In this document: piece by piece, positions 26,901 through 40,300 of the stretch
Position numbering within the stretch: position 1 is the first letter of the stretch
How the letters are laid out: the number at the start of each line of letters is the position of its first letter
Source of the DNA: Sceloporus undulatus
Lineage: Eukaryota > Chordata > Lepidosauria > Squamata > Phrynosomatidae
Direction: 5' to 3'
DNA length: 64,000 nucleotides
Assembly (NCBI RefSeq): GCF_019175285.1
Contig: NC_056529.1
Location: forward strand, 670,455 to 734,454
The notes under the pieces: generated by a model
Seen by the model: the letters and a program-made list of their open reading frames with translations, nothing else
Databases searched by the model: none
What the model was told of the DNA's origin: nothing
Translations under genes and position numbers: made by a program

Positions 26901-29900
26901 CTTCCTCTGAAACAAAGCCTACAGCCTCTGGTTTTCCTTGGCGGTCACCCATCCAATGCATAACCAGGGTTGACTTGGCTAAGGTTCCTATATCAAATGG
27001 GACCTGGTGCCTTTAGGGTATTTAGGCAGTACCATTTGATATGTTTCTAGCCCACTCTACGCTGAAATGGCCACTGGAACCCTGGCTGGGACACTTTGTT
27101 AGGAATTCCTGGTGTGAAAGACTAACTGAATATGGTAGAAACTGGGCATATCTATCTGTGAGGTGCTGTGATGCCAGAAAATGTTTGAACGCTCCAAATG
27201 CTGGGAAGAGAGAGAGAGAGTCATACAGTTCTGGGTGTCAATGAAGGAAAATCACTCTGGATGGGACAGAAGACTGTAGCGGACTCCAGGGGAAAACCGC
27301 TGGTGGAGAGAAGAGTGGTATGCACAGCACCCTCCCTGCAAGATGTGGCTTCAGATTTCCAGCTGTTAAAATATTGCTTGTGATGGGAACACCATCTCTC
27401 TCAACAGAGACATTTGAGAAATGCTTGGAATCTGCTGATTTATCTGAAATTTGAAATTGGGCTGACAGTGGGGGAAAAGAGAGGAAAAGGATAATATCCA
27501 ACCTGTTCAGCATTTTTGGCCCACCATTTCAAAAGGTTCTTTGGTCATGAGGACTAGAAGCATTGGTATTTTACACAAAACCATGTAAATCCAAGGCAAG
27601 CTGAGCAGCTAAAGTGCAGTGTTGAGCCGTTACTATGTCCTAATTCACAGCATCTTTAAGCTGGCAATGTGAAGAAACACAAATTAATTTTGTTTTATTT
27701 GTTGCTCATTCTATTTATTGGGCCTGTGATGTGGAAAGGTCAGAGGTTGACCATGCAGTCAAAGTAAAATAGGGGAACGCCAGCAAAAAAGTTTTCCTAA
27801 TCAAGGGGGGGGGGGGGGAAATGTGGCAACGGCAGGGTTATTAGGAATCTCCGGTAAAATCAGATTAAGCATTTCCAGGGCATTCCAACCATACCACTGA
27901 CAAACTGCAGTTTTCTACAAAAACAGTAAAGGGTCAAAATGAATAGCTTCCACTTCGTGCTTGCTTCGTAATTTTCCATTACAGCCTAATGACTGCTGCT
28001 TTGTGATGGAATAATGTATGTCTAAAATCTTCCCATATATATTCTTGTATTTTGTTGCTAGGCAGATTTCCCCCGAACTGCTATAAATGGTAAAACATAT
28101 GTATGAGTAGGGGTTCTTACCAGTCACAATGCGGGAGGCGGTCGAAGGGGTGCCCGGCAGAGAACCCTCTCCCGTCAGGTGAGGAGCTGGAGGGTGAGGT
28201 GGAGGGGGCACGCTGGGACGGTTACGGGGCTTGGGCACCGGCCGCGGCCGTGGCAGCGTGCCCGTTTGAGGCACTGGAGGTGGCGACTGGGCTGCCGGAG
28301 CGTCCTGTGAGGAAGGCTGAGGAGGCGCAGGAGCAGGGGAGCTGGCGTTCTGCTTCTCAAGAGGTGGTGTGTCAGGGGGTGTTGGCGTGCGTGGCGGGGT
28401 GGGCGATGGCTGCCTCTGCTGCGGCAGTGGCTGCTGCTGCTGTTCAGGTCCAAGCTCAGAGGCCAACGGCGTGTGCGAGGATGACCCAGGAGTGGTGGTC
28501 TTCGGCTGGAGGGGAGGCGTTGCAGTTTGTGTGGGGGGCTGTGGGGGTGGGTGGCTGGGAGCCTGTATCGGGGAGAGGCTGCTGGAGTAACGCCGAGGGG
28601 CAGAGACCTGGGAGGGGGCAGTGGTGCTCTGGAGGACCCCTTGGCTGGGAGGAGAAGGGCATCTGGTGGGCGGCTTGGGAGATACCGACAGCGGCTGAGG
28701 GGCCGGGACGGAGCCCTGGTTCCCTGGCTGTCCAGGAGGTGGGTTGGCCAGCTTGGGAGGGGCCGGGGCAGGCTTCTTCACAGCTGCAAGAGAGGCCAGA
28801 AAGATCTTCTGTTATTAGGCATGGCCAAATATGCTTTCAAGCACACAAAGTCATGACGCTAGGTTTCCATCACCCCATGTAAATCTGTCAGATGTCTGGA
28901 CCAAATCCTTTGGACCCTCTTGCGAAGGACACAGTCCTAAAGGTCTGTGAGATAAATGTTTTATCACTAAAAACCTTGGTGCCCTTCAGCCCTGAAATAT
29001 AAGGCTTGCTGCAGGGGGGCACCACTAAGTTGCATCAGAGACGCAAGTTGGGTTGAAGCATCTCTGAGTAAGATGTTTCCTTAGACCTCTTTGCGGAATC
29101 CCTGAAGAGAATCTGGGGAAATTTATGACCCAAGATCCACATTGAACTTCTCACTCCAAATGAGCAGACAACCAAAATTATCTCTCTCTCTCTTACACCC
29201 CTCCATATAACTCAAAACCTTCTCCTCCCTTCTTGGAAAATAATAAACAACAGCAGCCACTTCCATATCTAGCACACCCTGCTGCCTTCCTTCCTTGGAG
29301 CCTCGCAGGGAAATGGCTAAGTCACCCACACTTCCCAAGCAATATGGCTGCAGTAGAAAAGCAGCATCCTCACAGACTCCCAGCAAAAGGTCTGCAAGAG
29401 CTTCTGCATCCATCTTAATATGCTAAGCCACTGGTCAGGCTGTTCTCAGGACTCACCTCGCCTGATCGCGTGTGGACTGGGCCCAGCAGTGTTCTGGGGC
29501 TGCCCAAGCGAGAGCTGGCCAGTGCCACTGGCCGGCTGCGGGTGGGTCTGAGCAGCACTGCCGTGGCCCCCATTTCTTGTGGGGGGAGGAGTTGTGGAGG
29601 GTGCAGAGTCCTTTGGCTTTGAAGCGCTGGAAAGAGAGAAAACTCTACATCAGGGGATGCCACCATTCAGAGGGACAGGCTGCTTCTCCGCAAGGCCCAC
29701 ACTCCTCAGGATGGCAATGCGTTCACACTGAGCAAACAGTCCAAGGTCTGCGGTGGGTTGCTTAATTCAGCACAGCTAGTTGAAGTTGATGGAGTCACTG
29801 ACAGTTCTCAAAATGAGGCTTAGAGGAGGGGATCAGGTCTCCTTACAGTGATACCACTGAGCTCTAGTAGGAAAGGCAAAGCTGGAACCCAGCAGGCTTC

Positions 29901-32900
29901 AGGATTTTGTTACTGCCGGCCAAGCAAAAAGATCTCCCACCTGCACAGAAGGTGTGTGCCTTGTACTCTCAGGAGTCTAAGAGGGATCACTGACAATGAC
30001 TATCATAGGTCTGTTACAGACTGCCAAAATAAAGCTGCTTCGGGTCTCTTTGGAGGTATGCTATTTAAATGATGCATGGGTCCTAAGAGTCCAGAGGTCA
30101 CGCCAAAGCCACACTCCATTCCTAAGCACTTGAGTGCAGCTTTGGTGCAGCTTCCGGATTCTTAGGATGCACGCATCATTTAAACAGCATACCTCCAAAG
30201 AGACATGAAGCAGCTTTATTTTGGCAGTCTGTAACAGGCCGTAGAATCATAGAATAAGAGAGTTGGAAGAGACTGCAAGGACCATTCAGTCCAGCCCCAT
30301 TCTGCCATGCAGGAAATCCAAATCAAGGCATCCCCGACAGATGGCCATCCAGCCTCTGCTTAAAGACCTCCAAGGAGGGAGATTCCACTACACTCCGAGG
30401 AAAGAGTGTGTTCCACTGTCGGACAGCCCTTATTGTCAGGAAGTTCTTCCTAATGTTGAGGTGGAATCTCTTTTGCTGTAGCTTGCATCCATTGTTCCGG
30501 GTCCTAGTCTCTGGAGCAGCAGAAAACAAGCTTGCTCCCTCCTCAATATGACATCCCTTCAATATTTTATTCTAGCACTAGAGGAGCAAACAATCACAAT
30601 CCAACAATGAGGCAGAGCAAAACAAATACATTTTTTCTTAAAACAGTGCAGTGCTCAGACTGAGCCTCACGTGGCTTCCTGTGCTTTCAATACAAAAGGA
30701 AGAGTTGTAAAGTGAGGCATGGATGTCAGTAAACAGAGGAGGAAAGGGACAAAGCCGGCTATACCACTAATGCACAAACAAGACAAGACACAGAGGGTGC
30801 TGGCTATGGGATCTGAAGGAACACACTTTGACCTCTCACAATGAGGCAGCGGCAGGGGCCATCCTCTAATGTAGTCTGAAGTGTCTGCTCTGTAGGGACA
30901 CAAGCCAAGGGACACTTGCTCTCAGCTTGTGTGGTTGAGGAAAAATGAGCCTGATCTGGGCCAAGTCTAGGGATCCAGTTCAGTTCTTCAGGGAGGCTGA
31001 GCATTTTTGCAAGTTCACTCCTTTCCAAGGGAGAATAATTTATAGTGCATGTCCTTAGCCAGAGGGAAAGTGCAGGCTGATCATTTCCAGCCAGGGACTT
31101 TCTGTTTCCACTGAGTTGGGCACTCCTCTCATCTGGCCTCCTCTACTATACCCTTTTCCTTCGGGACTCCATCCATCTTACCTGCTCTCCTCAGCGCCTT
31201 GGCTTTGGGGCTGCTCTGCTGGATCGAGAAAGGGGGCAGCAGAAGCAGCACCTAAGAGGCCGGATTCAGCCCCCGTGCCCGGTGGGTGCTGCTCCGTCAT
31301 GGCCTGTGCCAGTGGGCCAGCCTCCGTGGGCGGAAGGGGCGGATGGAAAGCGGGGGACGTGTGCTTTCTATTAACAGTGCCACCTCTCCGGGGGTTCGCC
31401 TGGAAATCCATAACCTTGACACCAAAGCTACAGAGGAGAAAGAGAGGAAACACACCATGCAGACCGGCTACACAGAAACACAAGAAAGGGGCAGTTAATG
31501 CCTACAAGGACCAGACAAGAGCCTAGTCCATATTCACTGGCAAAGCAGCAAGAACTCTCAGACTTTGTCCATTTAAGACATTGTTAGATACAAAGGCATG
31601 CAGTAAGCCTTGGCTCAGTCACATAGATTGGCGGGCAGGTGAATGATGGGTCATTCAGCACCACTTTCTACTGTGTAAATACTTAAATGGAGAAACAGAA
31701 TGGAATAAATCTGTCAATTTTTTTCTGCACAATTCATAGAATCATAGAATTGGAAGAGACCACAAGGGCCATCCAGTCCAACCTCATTCTGCCATACAGG
31801 AAAGCCCAATCAAAGCATCCCTGACAGATGGCCATCCAGCCTCTGCTTAAAGACCTCCAAGGAAGGAGACTCCACTACACTGTGAGGGAGTTTGTGCAAT
31901 GTCGAACAGCCCTTATTGTCAGGAAGTTCCTCCTACTGTTGAGGTGGAATCTCTTTTCAAAGAGGATTCTAGTTTTAGTTTTGATCTGAATGCTTTGGTG
32001 TGCTGAAGCTGCTGCTACCACATTGGATTAAGCCAAGGAGCCTGCCTTTGGGGCAGTCTAAGTACTAACTGCAGGGTTGTGTGTGCTTCCCAATCCCACA
32101 GAGACACAGAAGAAGTGCAGGACATAACACTGGACACCTGTGGAGGAGGAACTCCACTTTCTGGCCATCAGAGCCCAGAACAAAAGGAATATGTGGAAAG
32201 GCAAAATACACAAGGAAATCTCAGACCAAGTTACTGGGACGACTGAGTAAGATCTCTAGTGGACGTGCTTTATAAATTCTTTGCCTCTCGCCATCTCCAC
32301 TTGAAGCCAAATGGTGCAAAGTAAGTTTGAATATGCACGTTTGATTCTTGCTTCATTTACATTGCCAAATTAGGCAGAATTCCACTTATCCGAAACTAGC
32401 TTTTTTTGGTTTGGGGATTTTGATTTTTTGGTGTTTTTTTTAAAGAGGCATGAAGCACATACAACCCTGGTTAATCCATACTGACAAAAGCATGAAGAAC
32501 AGAAGGGTCATTACTTTAGCTCAGCCTATGGACAGACGGAAGCCCCCCCCCCCTCAGCTGACCCCAACACAGAGTGCTTCAAAGGAACTTGTAGCCCAGC
32601 CTCTCTGTAGTAAAGCCAAGGCAAATCTTAAGACACCTGTACTTTGAAACAGATGCTCTTCCACTCTGCTTAGAGGAGGCAAGGCCTGTGAGCGCTAGGA
32701 TGGCACCGACACCAGCAGAAAAGCAGCACATGTCTCAGCCACAGTCCAAATGAAGGTTGATACCAATTCCCGGGAGGGGCTCTCTGTTCATACCCTTTTC
32801 CTGCCCCCCAGAGCCACACATGGCTGTAAGAAGGGTTGGGGAATGGGAGGGACATGATGAGACAAGCTATGAAGAATTATTTTTTTGGAAGGCAGGTGCT

Positions 32901-35900
32901 AAAGAAGGCAGTTCTGGGAGCCTGAGTTTCTGCTGTCAGGTACCTCCCCGTTAATTTAGAAGTCCTTTTTGCCCCACCTTCAAAGCCTTTCCAGGCATCA
33001 ACCTACAGCAGGACAGTGTGCAGTTTGGAAGCAAGGACACCTCCCAGCTCCACTTGGTTCCAACAGCCACAGCAAATCCCCCCCCCCAGCTTCTACCATG
33101 CATGAAAAACCAGGAGAAGGAAGTGCGAATGCGTTACCTTTGGATCTTCCTCAGGCTGCAGCAAGTGAGGGGAAAGGAACCACTCAGCCTTAGTCTCTAA
33201 GGCCATTTGCAATGATACACCAGGGGCCTCAAACAAATCTTCCAACACAGGGTTGCCAAGGGCCTGCTGGCAGGTCTAGTCACCCCTGGAGAGTCACCCC
33301 ATGGCTCATGTCAACTTCAGATGTGCATGCATTAAAGGGCATGTTCAAACATGGTGGAATCCTGATATTTTGGGACCTTCTGGGATAACATCTGTGTGGG
33401 TTTCTCTCCTCCTATATTTAGTTGAGACCTTGGATTCAGACATACTACCATTTTCACGTCTGTGTATTACAGTTCTTGTACATACTGTATTTTCACTTGC
33501 TTGTGTTTAATCTTGACCGCTGGTTGTGGTGAATGTGGACAATCCCAGAACTCTTATGATGGCCCCCCAAACTCATAAGAGGATGACTTTTTGAATTTCA
33601 GATACAACTAGAATACTACAGATATACTGAAGGGGAGAGTCAGAAGCTGAAGAAAGGTGAACCAGGGGATTTCCCTCCAACAATGGCTGAACAACTTGGA
33701 AGTGGGGAGAGGGGATATCATTGCTGTACCTTTCCTTCCTCAGCAGCTCCCCATCCATCACTGCCATGCTAATGGGTCTCTTCCGCTCCAGTGTCCCAGA
33801 GTCATATTCATTCCCTGTGTGTAGGTGATTTGAATTCACAGCAGGCTGCCCCACGAATGCTCCCGATACATTGAAATCCACCTCTGGAGTTCAGAAAAGA
33901 TTATGCTTTTTATCAGCTGTATTGGCATTTTGCCCTGCTTCCAAGCACCACACACGGGTGCCTCTTTACTTCCTCACCCAAAATTAAATTTTACTTAATT
34001 AAGTAGGAAAATATTACATACGTATCTTAAGAAGGTTGTACATAACAAGACATTTTCAAAATATCCTTAGTGACTCTTGTTAAGAAATATTAAGGGTAAA
34101 CTCATTCTCTTACACATTAAAAATACCCATAAAGAGCAAGTTCAAAACTTCATAACAGAAATGCATCTTAAACTCACAACAAGTCAGGCTCAAAGAAGGG
34201 CGAAACCACAAAGGAATTTTCCCATTAGATTCACAGCCAAGTTGGGCTATAAGGACAATCCCAAATTCACTCTCTCTGTGTGGAGAGAGTTTCTAAATGT
34301 GCCAAAATGTGTGAAAGCAAAGGGCAGGTTACTAATCTGCCAGTATTCTTAAAGCATTTCATAAAAGAAAAAGACAGACAGACAGTGGGACTATGTACTG
34401 GAAATCAAGAGGGCATTTACCTTCAGGAAAGAACCAAGCCGCATGCTGGATTATGGGCTCAACAACGGCCACCACATGCACTGATGTTGCTGCTGCCATT
34501 TCTGCCAGAGAACTGAGGAAGGAAGAAAATTCAGCTGAAACCTCAAAGGGAGCCTCAGGAAGCAAAGCCACTGCCCCAGGATAGTTCCTTCACCCCTTGT
34601 GCTGAAATATCTCCCTAAAAGTCTGACCAGGTAATCCATTTGCTCCTGGTAACAAGCCAACTTCTCAACCTCCCCAGGCACTCTAAATCAAATAGATACA
34701 GCAGAAACACTAGTGTGGATTTCTTTGGAAATCCTGCTCGACCAATTATTATTTTTTTAAAAAAAATATTACCCCTCTAGAGCTCACCCTTCATTCTTTG
34801 CCCACAACAGGTTTGGACCCAAGACAATAGCGATGTTGCTGGGTGTCATCTTGTTAAGGTCACTGTACTGTGCAAGCTTGGCCAGGAATTTGATTAAGTA
34901 CCTGCAAGGAACAGTTGATTAAGTACCTGCAAGGACTTGTGCACAAGTCACAGTCCTTACAAGGAACGCTGCTAGAGGATCTTCTAGGTTTTACACCAAG
35001 GATGAGCAAAGCACTCAAGATGGCTATCCTTTTGCAGGAAGATGGAACATGGGTCAAAAGAGACCACTGCTATTTGCCACCCACCTGAAGTTGGCCAGGT
35101 TATGCTTTGGCAGTTTCTGACAAATCCTCCACAGGTCCTGTAGTTTCTTATCCTGGTCCTGTATACTGTGGGAACAAAAGACATTCTCTGGAGCTAAAAG
35201 GAGACCAATTTCCACAGCTTTGTTCAGTTGCTGCACCTCAGTCCTTGGGGGAGAGGGGGGGCTGGAAGAAGACTTGTGCTTATAGGACGAGGCCAACATC
35301 TAAGTTATACCAAAGGGAAGCTGTGTCACAGCCCCTAAAAAATGGTGCCCCCACCAATCCCTGCCAGCTGGGGAAAGACAGGCATGAAATTAAACCTTTA
35401 ATACTAAGGAAACACTTAATGCAATGACTGAAAGAGGAAGAAATTAGGCAGCCTCATCCTAAAGGCGCAGAATTCAAGAGACAGAAAAAGAAGGGTTGAA
35501 AAGAAAATGCAGGAATTAGTAAAAAGAGAGAAACGGAGGAAGCGAGAAGAGCTTTTAGAAAACAGCCAGAGGAGCTTGAAGGAAGAAGGTTAAGAGTGAG
35601 AACAAGGCTCCAAAATCTCTCCTGGAGGAACCCAACCAGAATGAACTCTTCCCCTTCCAGCTTTCCCTACTTTGCAACTTGCGCCCATTCTTCATACAAG
35701 GTGTAGGTCATGAGCGGTTCCGGCAGCTCCCTCAGGTAAGACTTCAGGGCACCTGGAGCAACAAAGAAAGAGACTGAGGAGGCAGATCAGCACCCGAGTC
35801 ACCAATCCACCCAGTCCTGAGGCTTAAATATTTGAAGGGATTTCATGGTGACGATGGAGCAAGCCTGTTTTCTATTGCTCCAGAGAGTAGGGCATGAAGC

Positions 35901-37363
35901 AGTGGGTTCAAACTACAGGAAAAAGAGGTTCCACCTCAACATTAGGAAGAACTTCCTGAGGGTAAAAGCTGTTGGATAACAGAAGATGTTGCTGCCTTGG
36001 AGGATGGTGGAGGTTTTTAAGCAAAGGCTGGAGGAAAAGAACAGGTCTTAAGCATTTTTAAATGAAGAAAGAACCGTAAGTATTCACATATTTAAGAGAG
36101 GCAGAGGGACATATTTTAAAAATGGTTGTGGAATATCCAAGCAGAACACTAGATGGTGCTCCAAGCAACCTCTTAAGTTTTGAATCCATCAAACAGTGAT
36201 ACCTTTATTGACCAACTGAAATGCACAATATACTTCTGCAATATACATTTCGGTTGGGCAATAAAGGTATCACTTTTTGGTGGATTTTTGTTTGAATTTA
36301 CTAAATGGCCAACACAGCTACCCCTGCATGGTTTTTTTTTAAGTTTTGAGTCAGCCCACACACAAAGCTTTCTTCTGCCTGCAACCAAGCGCTAGGAAGG
36401 ACAATTAAACATGGGAATAAAAGCACAGGAATTGATGTTTTTACCGGGAGGGGAGGGGGAGATGGAAATAAATCTACCTGTGCAGATAGTGCAAGGAGCC
36501 TTGCAGAAAATGTTGCAGCAGTCTATGTTTAGTAAGAAGGAAAGTACTACAAAGTTAGGCTTCCCTTTGCAAGCAGAGAGCCCCAGGCCAGGTTCTTAGC
36601 TGAACCATTAAGGTTTCCACCCTGAACACAAGTCTGTAGATCTGCCTTTTAAGAAATCATGGAATCGTAAGAGTTGGAAGGGACAGCAAAGGCCAGCTAG
36701 TTCGACACCCTACTGTACACAAATGCACATCTAATGAGTCAAACTTTGGTGTACCAGCCAGCATGGTTGTGTTGGTGGTGGCCATGGGAGGACACAGGCC
36801 ATGGGCACTGCAACTGGGAGGGAAGGAGGGAAGGAAGGAAGGAAGGAAGGAAGGAAGGAAGGAAGGAAGGAAGGAAGACACTGGGGCAAACGGCTACTCT
36901 AATCTGGCAAGTTTTGCTTCTGCTGTGTGACCCTGGAAGAAGTGCAACTGCGGACACAGAGCCCTAAATGGATTCCAGCCTCTGTCTCAGCATCAAGCAG
37001 AGAGCTGTAACTGACTGTGGGAACTGTGGAGGAAAGCAGTGGCTGCCTGGCATATTCAGAGAGCAATAACACCGCTTGCTTTGCTTCAAGAACCTCCTAA
37101 GATTCAATGCCTGGTTAAGGATGGGGAGGAAAGTTTTGGGGGAAAACCAGGACTTTTCCTATGATCACACTGAGAGCTCACTTAGCTTAAAGAGGTGGCT
37201 GACACTGGCTGTTGGTGGCTCCCTGAGGATAAAATACACACATGTTCCAGGCTGGGCAACTAGTATTAAGGAGCCCATGGGATAAATATGGCTTTTACTT
37301 GCATTTGAATAATGATTCAATGAAACAGAATCAGTTCTGCATTATAAATAAATAAATAAATCC

Positions 37364-37396
<33 letters not shown>

Positions 37397-40300
37397 AGTA
37401 TTATTATTATTATTATTAAGACAAAACTGTGAGACTGGAATTTCCCATAAATCCAAGTTAACAAAAAGCAGCTGGGTCACAAACCACAGTGTTGTCACTC
37501 TTAGGAATGCTGGCATTTTACTCCTTTCGCCGGGAGTAATATCTGAATGACTCAGTCTGTCTCATACTGCTGTTTAAGAAAAAAAGAAAACTTCATTGGG
37601 AAGTACATCCAGAAGTTGCAACAAAAGAAGGGTCCTGTGGTTTGCTCGTGTTTGTTCTCTGGCCCATTGGAGAAGAACGAAGCGCCAGGGTTTCCTGAAA
37701 AGTTGGGACTTCTCATAGAACAAACCACAGGCCAAAGGCTGGTCATTTGTTCAGCCGCTCCTGTTGCAAGAAGGAGCAAAAGGCCAGCCAGCCATCACCA
37801 TTCTGGCATCTCCTGACATCAACCTCTGCATAGACAAATGGGGAAAAGTCAACCCTTTCTGAAAAATGTTTAAAACAGAAAGAGTTGGCTCAAATCAACC
37901 CAGCTGGTATTTATTACAAATGCAAGTCTTTTGCGGTGAATGGAAGATAACACTTTCAGTTTTGTATTTAGTAGTAATGAACCTGTATCCATTTTGAGAT
38001 TGAAAGTAACCATCATTGTCATTTATTTGCTAAATTTATAATCTTGTCTTTCCTCTGCCCGGTTCTCCTCCTTATGCAACCCATTTTATCCTCACAGCAA
38101 CAACCACCACCCTGTGAAGGAGTTCAGGCTGACGGGGATGGCCCAAAGTCAGCCACTGAGTTTCCTGGCACAGTGGGGAATAGGACTTGGGTCTCTCGCA
38201 TATCCCAGGACAACACTCTAACCACTATGATACACTGCTTCTTTCCTTGAACTTCACAGCTATTCAGTTGGAACACTTTCATTAAGTTTCCCAAGAACTG
38301 GCCCAAGGGCACAAAGGAGAGCACTTTGATTACGACAACACAACAGTGGGATTGTGCTCAAACAGCCTTGTATTTGGTAACAGGGAGGTGAACCCTGCCT
38401 GAGAGAAGAGCAGCCTACCTGGCAGTGCCAAGAATTCTCCATGCCTAGCTTTGCAGCCCTTGGCAAAATACTGAGCTGATAAGTGAGGCCCTCCAGCCCA
38501 TGTGCAGCTCCTTCTTGGGGCAGCCCAGCAGCTCTCTCAGTCTAACCTACCTGCCACGGCATGTGGGTCTGAATAGAACTCATCCAGGTGTGACGTGGAG
38601 CAGTCCAAGGCCGCTTTCAGCTTCTTTAGCTTAGAAGCTCCGGCAGCGATTCGGAATAAGCCCTGGGTGAGGACAGCAGACGCATCCTGTTAGCTGGGTC
38701 ATGATGATAAAAACAACCCTCTTTGCCAGCTGCCAAGTTGGACTTGACTCTGGATTCCATCAACCAGCTCAGTCTGACAGATGCCAACCCTGTGACCTGG
38801 CACTAGAAGTACCCAGAGCAAACTGAATGGAGGTGGCCCACTTCTTGCTAATTGGATGAATACCCTTCCACACATTTTCGGCAAGGCAGCCTTCATGTGC
38901 TGCTGAGCATTGCCTGGTGTGTGCTATGTTGTTCCTAAGGTGCCTGTTCAGGGTGATTAAAAGGCTGCTACAAATGCAGTGATTTCACCTGAGCATGAAG
39001 GCCCCCACAGTCCCCGCAGCACCCAGTAAGAAAAGAGAAAGACCATACCTCCTCCTTCATGCCTGTTTCCAAGAGCATCATCACACATGCTTCAATTGGG
39101 AGGGCGATTTCTCGGGCGCTGCGCTTCAGATGCTCTTCCAGGGGAGTCCCAAAGGCTGGCTTTTCTGTCCATTTGTCTAGTTAGAGAGGCAGCACAAGTA
39201 GTTAGCGACACAACTGGGAATTCTCTGAAAGCGGTGTATGTGTGATGGTGGTGGCTGTAATATGCTCATTAAGAATCACACCAGAAGGACAGTCTGACTG
39301 ACAAAGGTTTCCGTTAGGTTTTGCTTGGGTGAGAAGCCAGAACATTGCCAAGCCTGCAGAAGTGACCAAAAGCAGCCAAGAGCACAACTCTTGCCAGCCA
39401 CGGGATCAAATGCTAGCAATTCTGCACAACAGGCTGATATAAACTCTATATGCCACTAGATCCCCATTGCAAAAGAGTTGATTTCTGAATCCGGGGTGTA
39501 AGCCAGGCTCTTTCTAAGGGGTTCGATTCACATGACCACCTGGAGGAGTGGTGGAAACCCTTTGGCTTGGAGATACTGACTGTGAATTGAAAAATGGCAA
39601 GCAAAGGGTCAAATGTTGACATATGGGGTGCTACTCCTCTCCCCCTTCTTTCTATACATGTTGAAATTTTGTTTTTTCATGTCTGGGGCCCACAACTCTT
39701 GGAACCTTCCTGGCAAGTGGCTCCACAGGCTTCCTCCTTGTCATAGGCAGGGAAAACAGGTTGCCTTGGCACTAAAATAACCAAACCGCATTCATTTCCA
39801 GTCATCCTCCTGCCTTCCATTCCAATACAGCCACTGAAGCTGAAATTCCAGCCCTGGGGTGGCTGGGCCGGTCTGTGGTATAAACAGACCTCCACACACT
39901 CCAGTGGGCATCTGAACTGGCCCCAAGAGACAAGCATGGCACTGGCATTACCGGGCTGCGTTCTGCAGTGGGACTAGTCCTGCAGCACAGATACACACAA
40001 AATTACGGTTTTGTCAAGATTAAATGTTGACAAGACTGGCCAGTTGCCTCACCAAAGTGTTATCTTATGAGAAGGAGTTCCATTCTGGTAACCCAAATTT
40101 CCCTTTGTCAATAAAACCGTTTGGAGAAGAACTTTTAAAAATGGTCATTCTTTTTCTCCAATCCAACAAGTACATTAACCGTCATGTAAAAATCATTTTA
40201 TTTGTTGCTCCAGTTGAGAAGAGAGAGCAGACCAGAAGACAGACAATTAGTTGTTGATTGTTAGTTATGTAGGAAGTACCAGAAAACAAGAAATCTGGAA

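Noticed and set aside
28103-28882. Long plus-strand open frame (259 codons) over the proline-rich exon
   Set aside because: It is the antisense shadow of ARHGAP17 exon 19. GC-rich proline codons leave the other strand open by chance.
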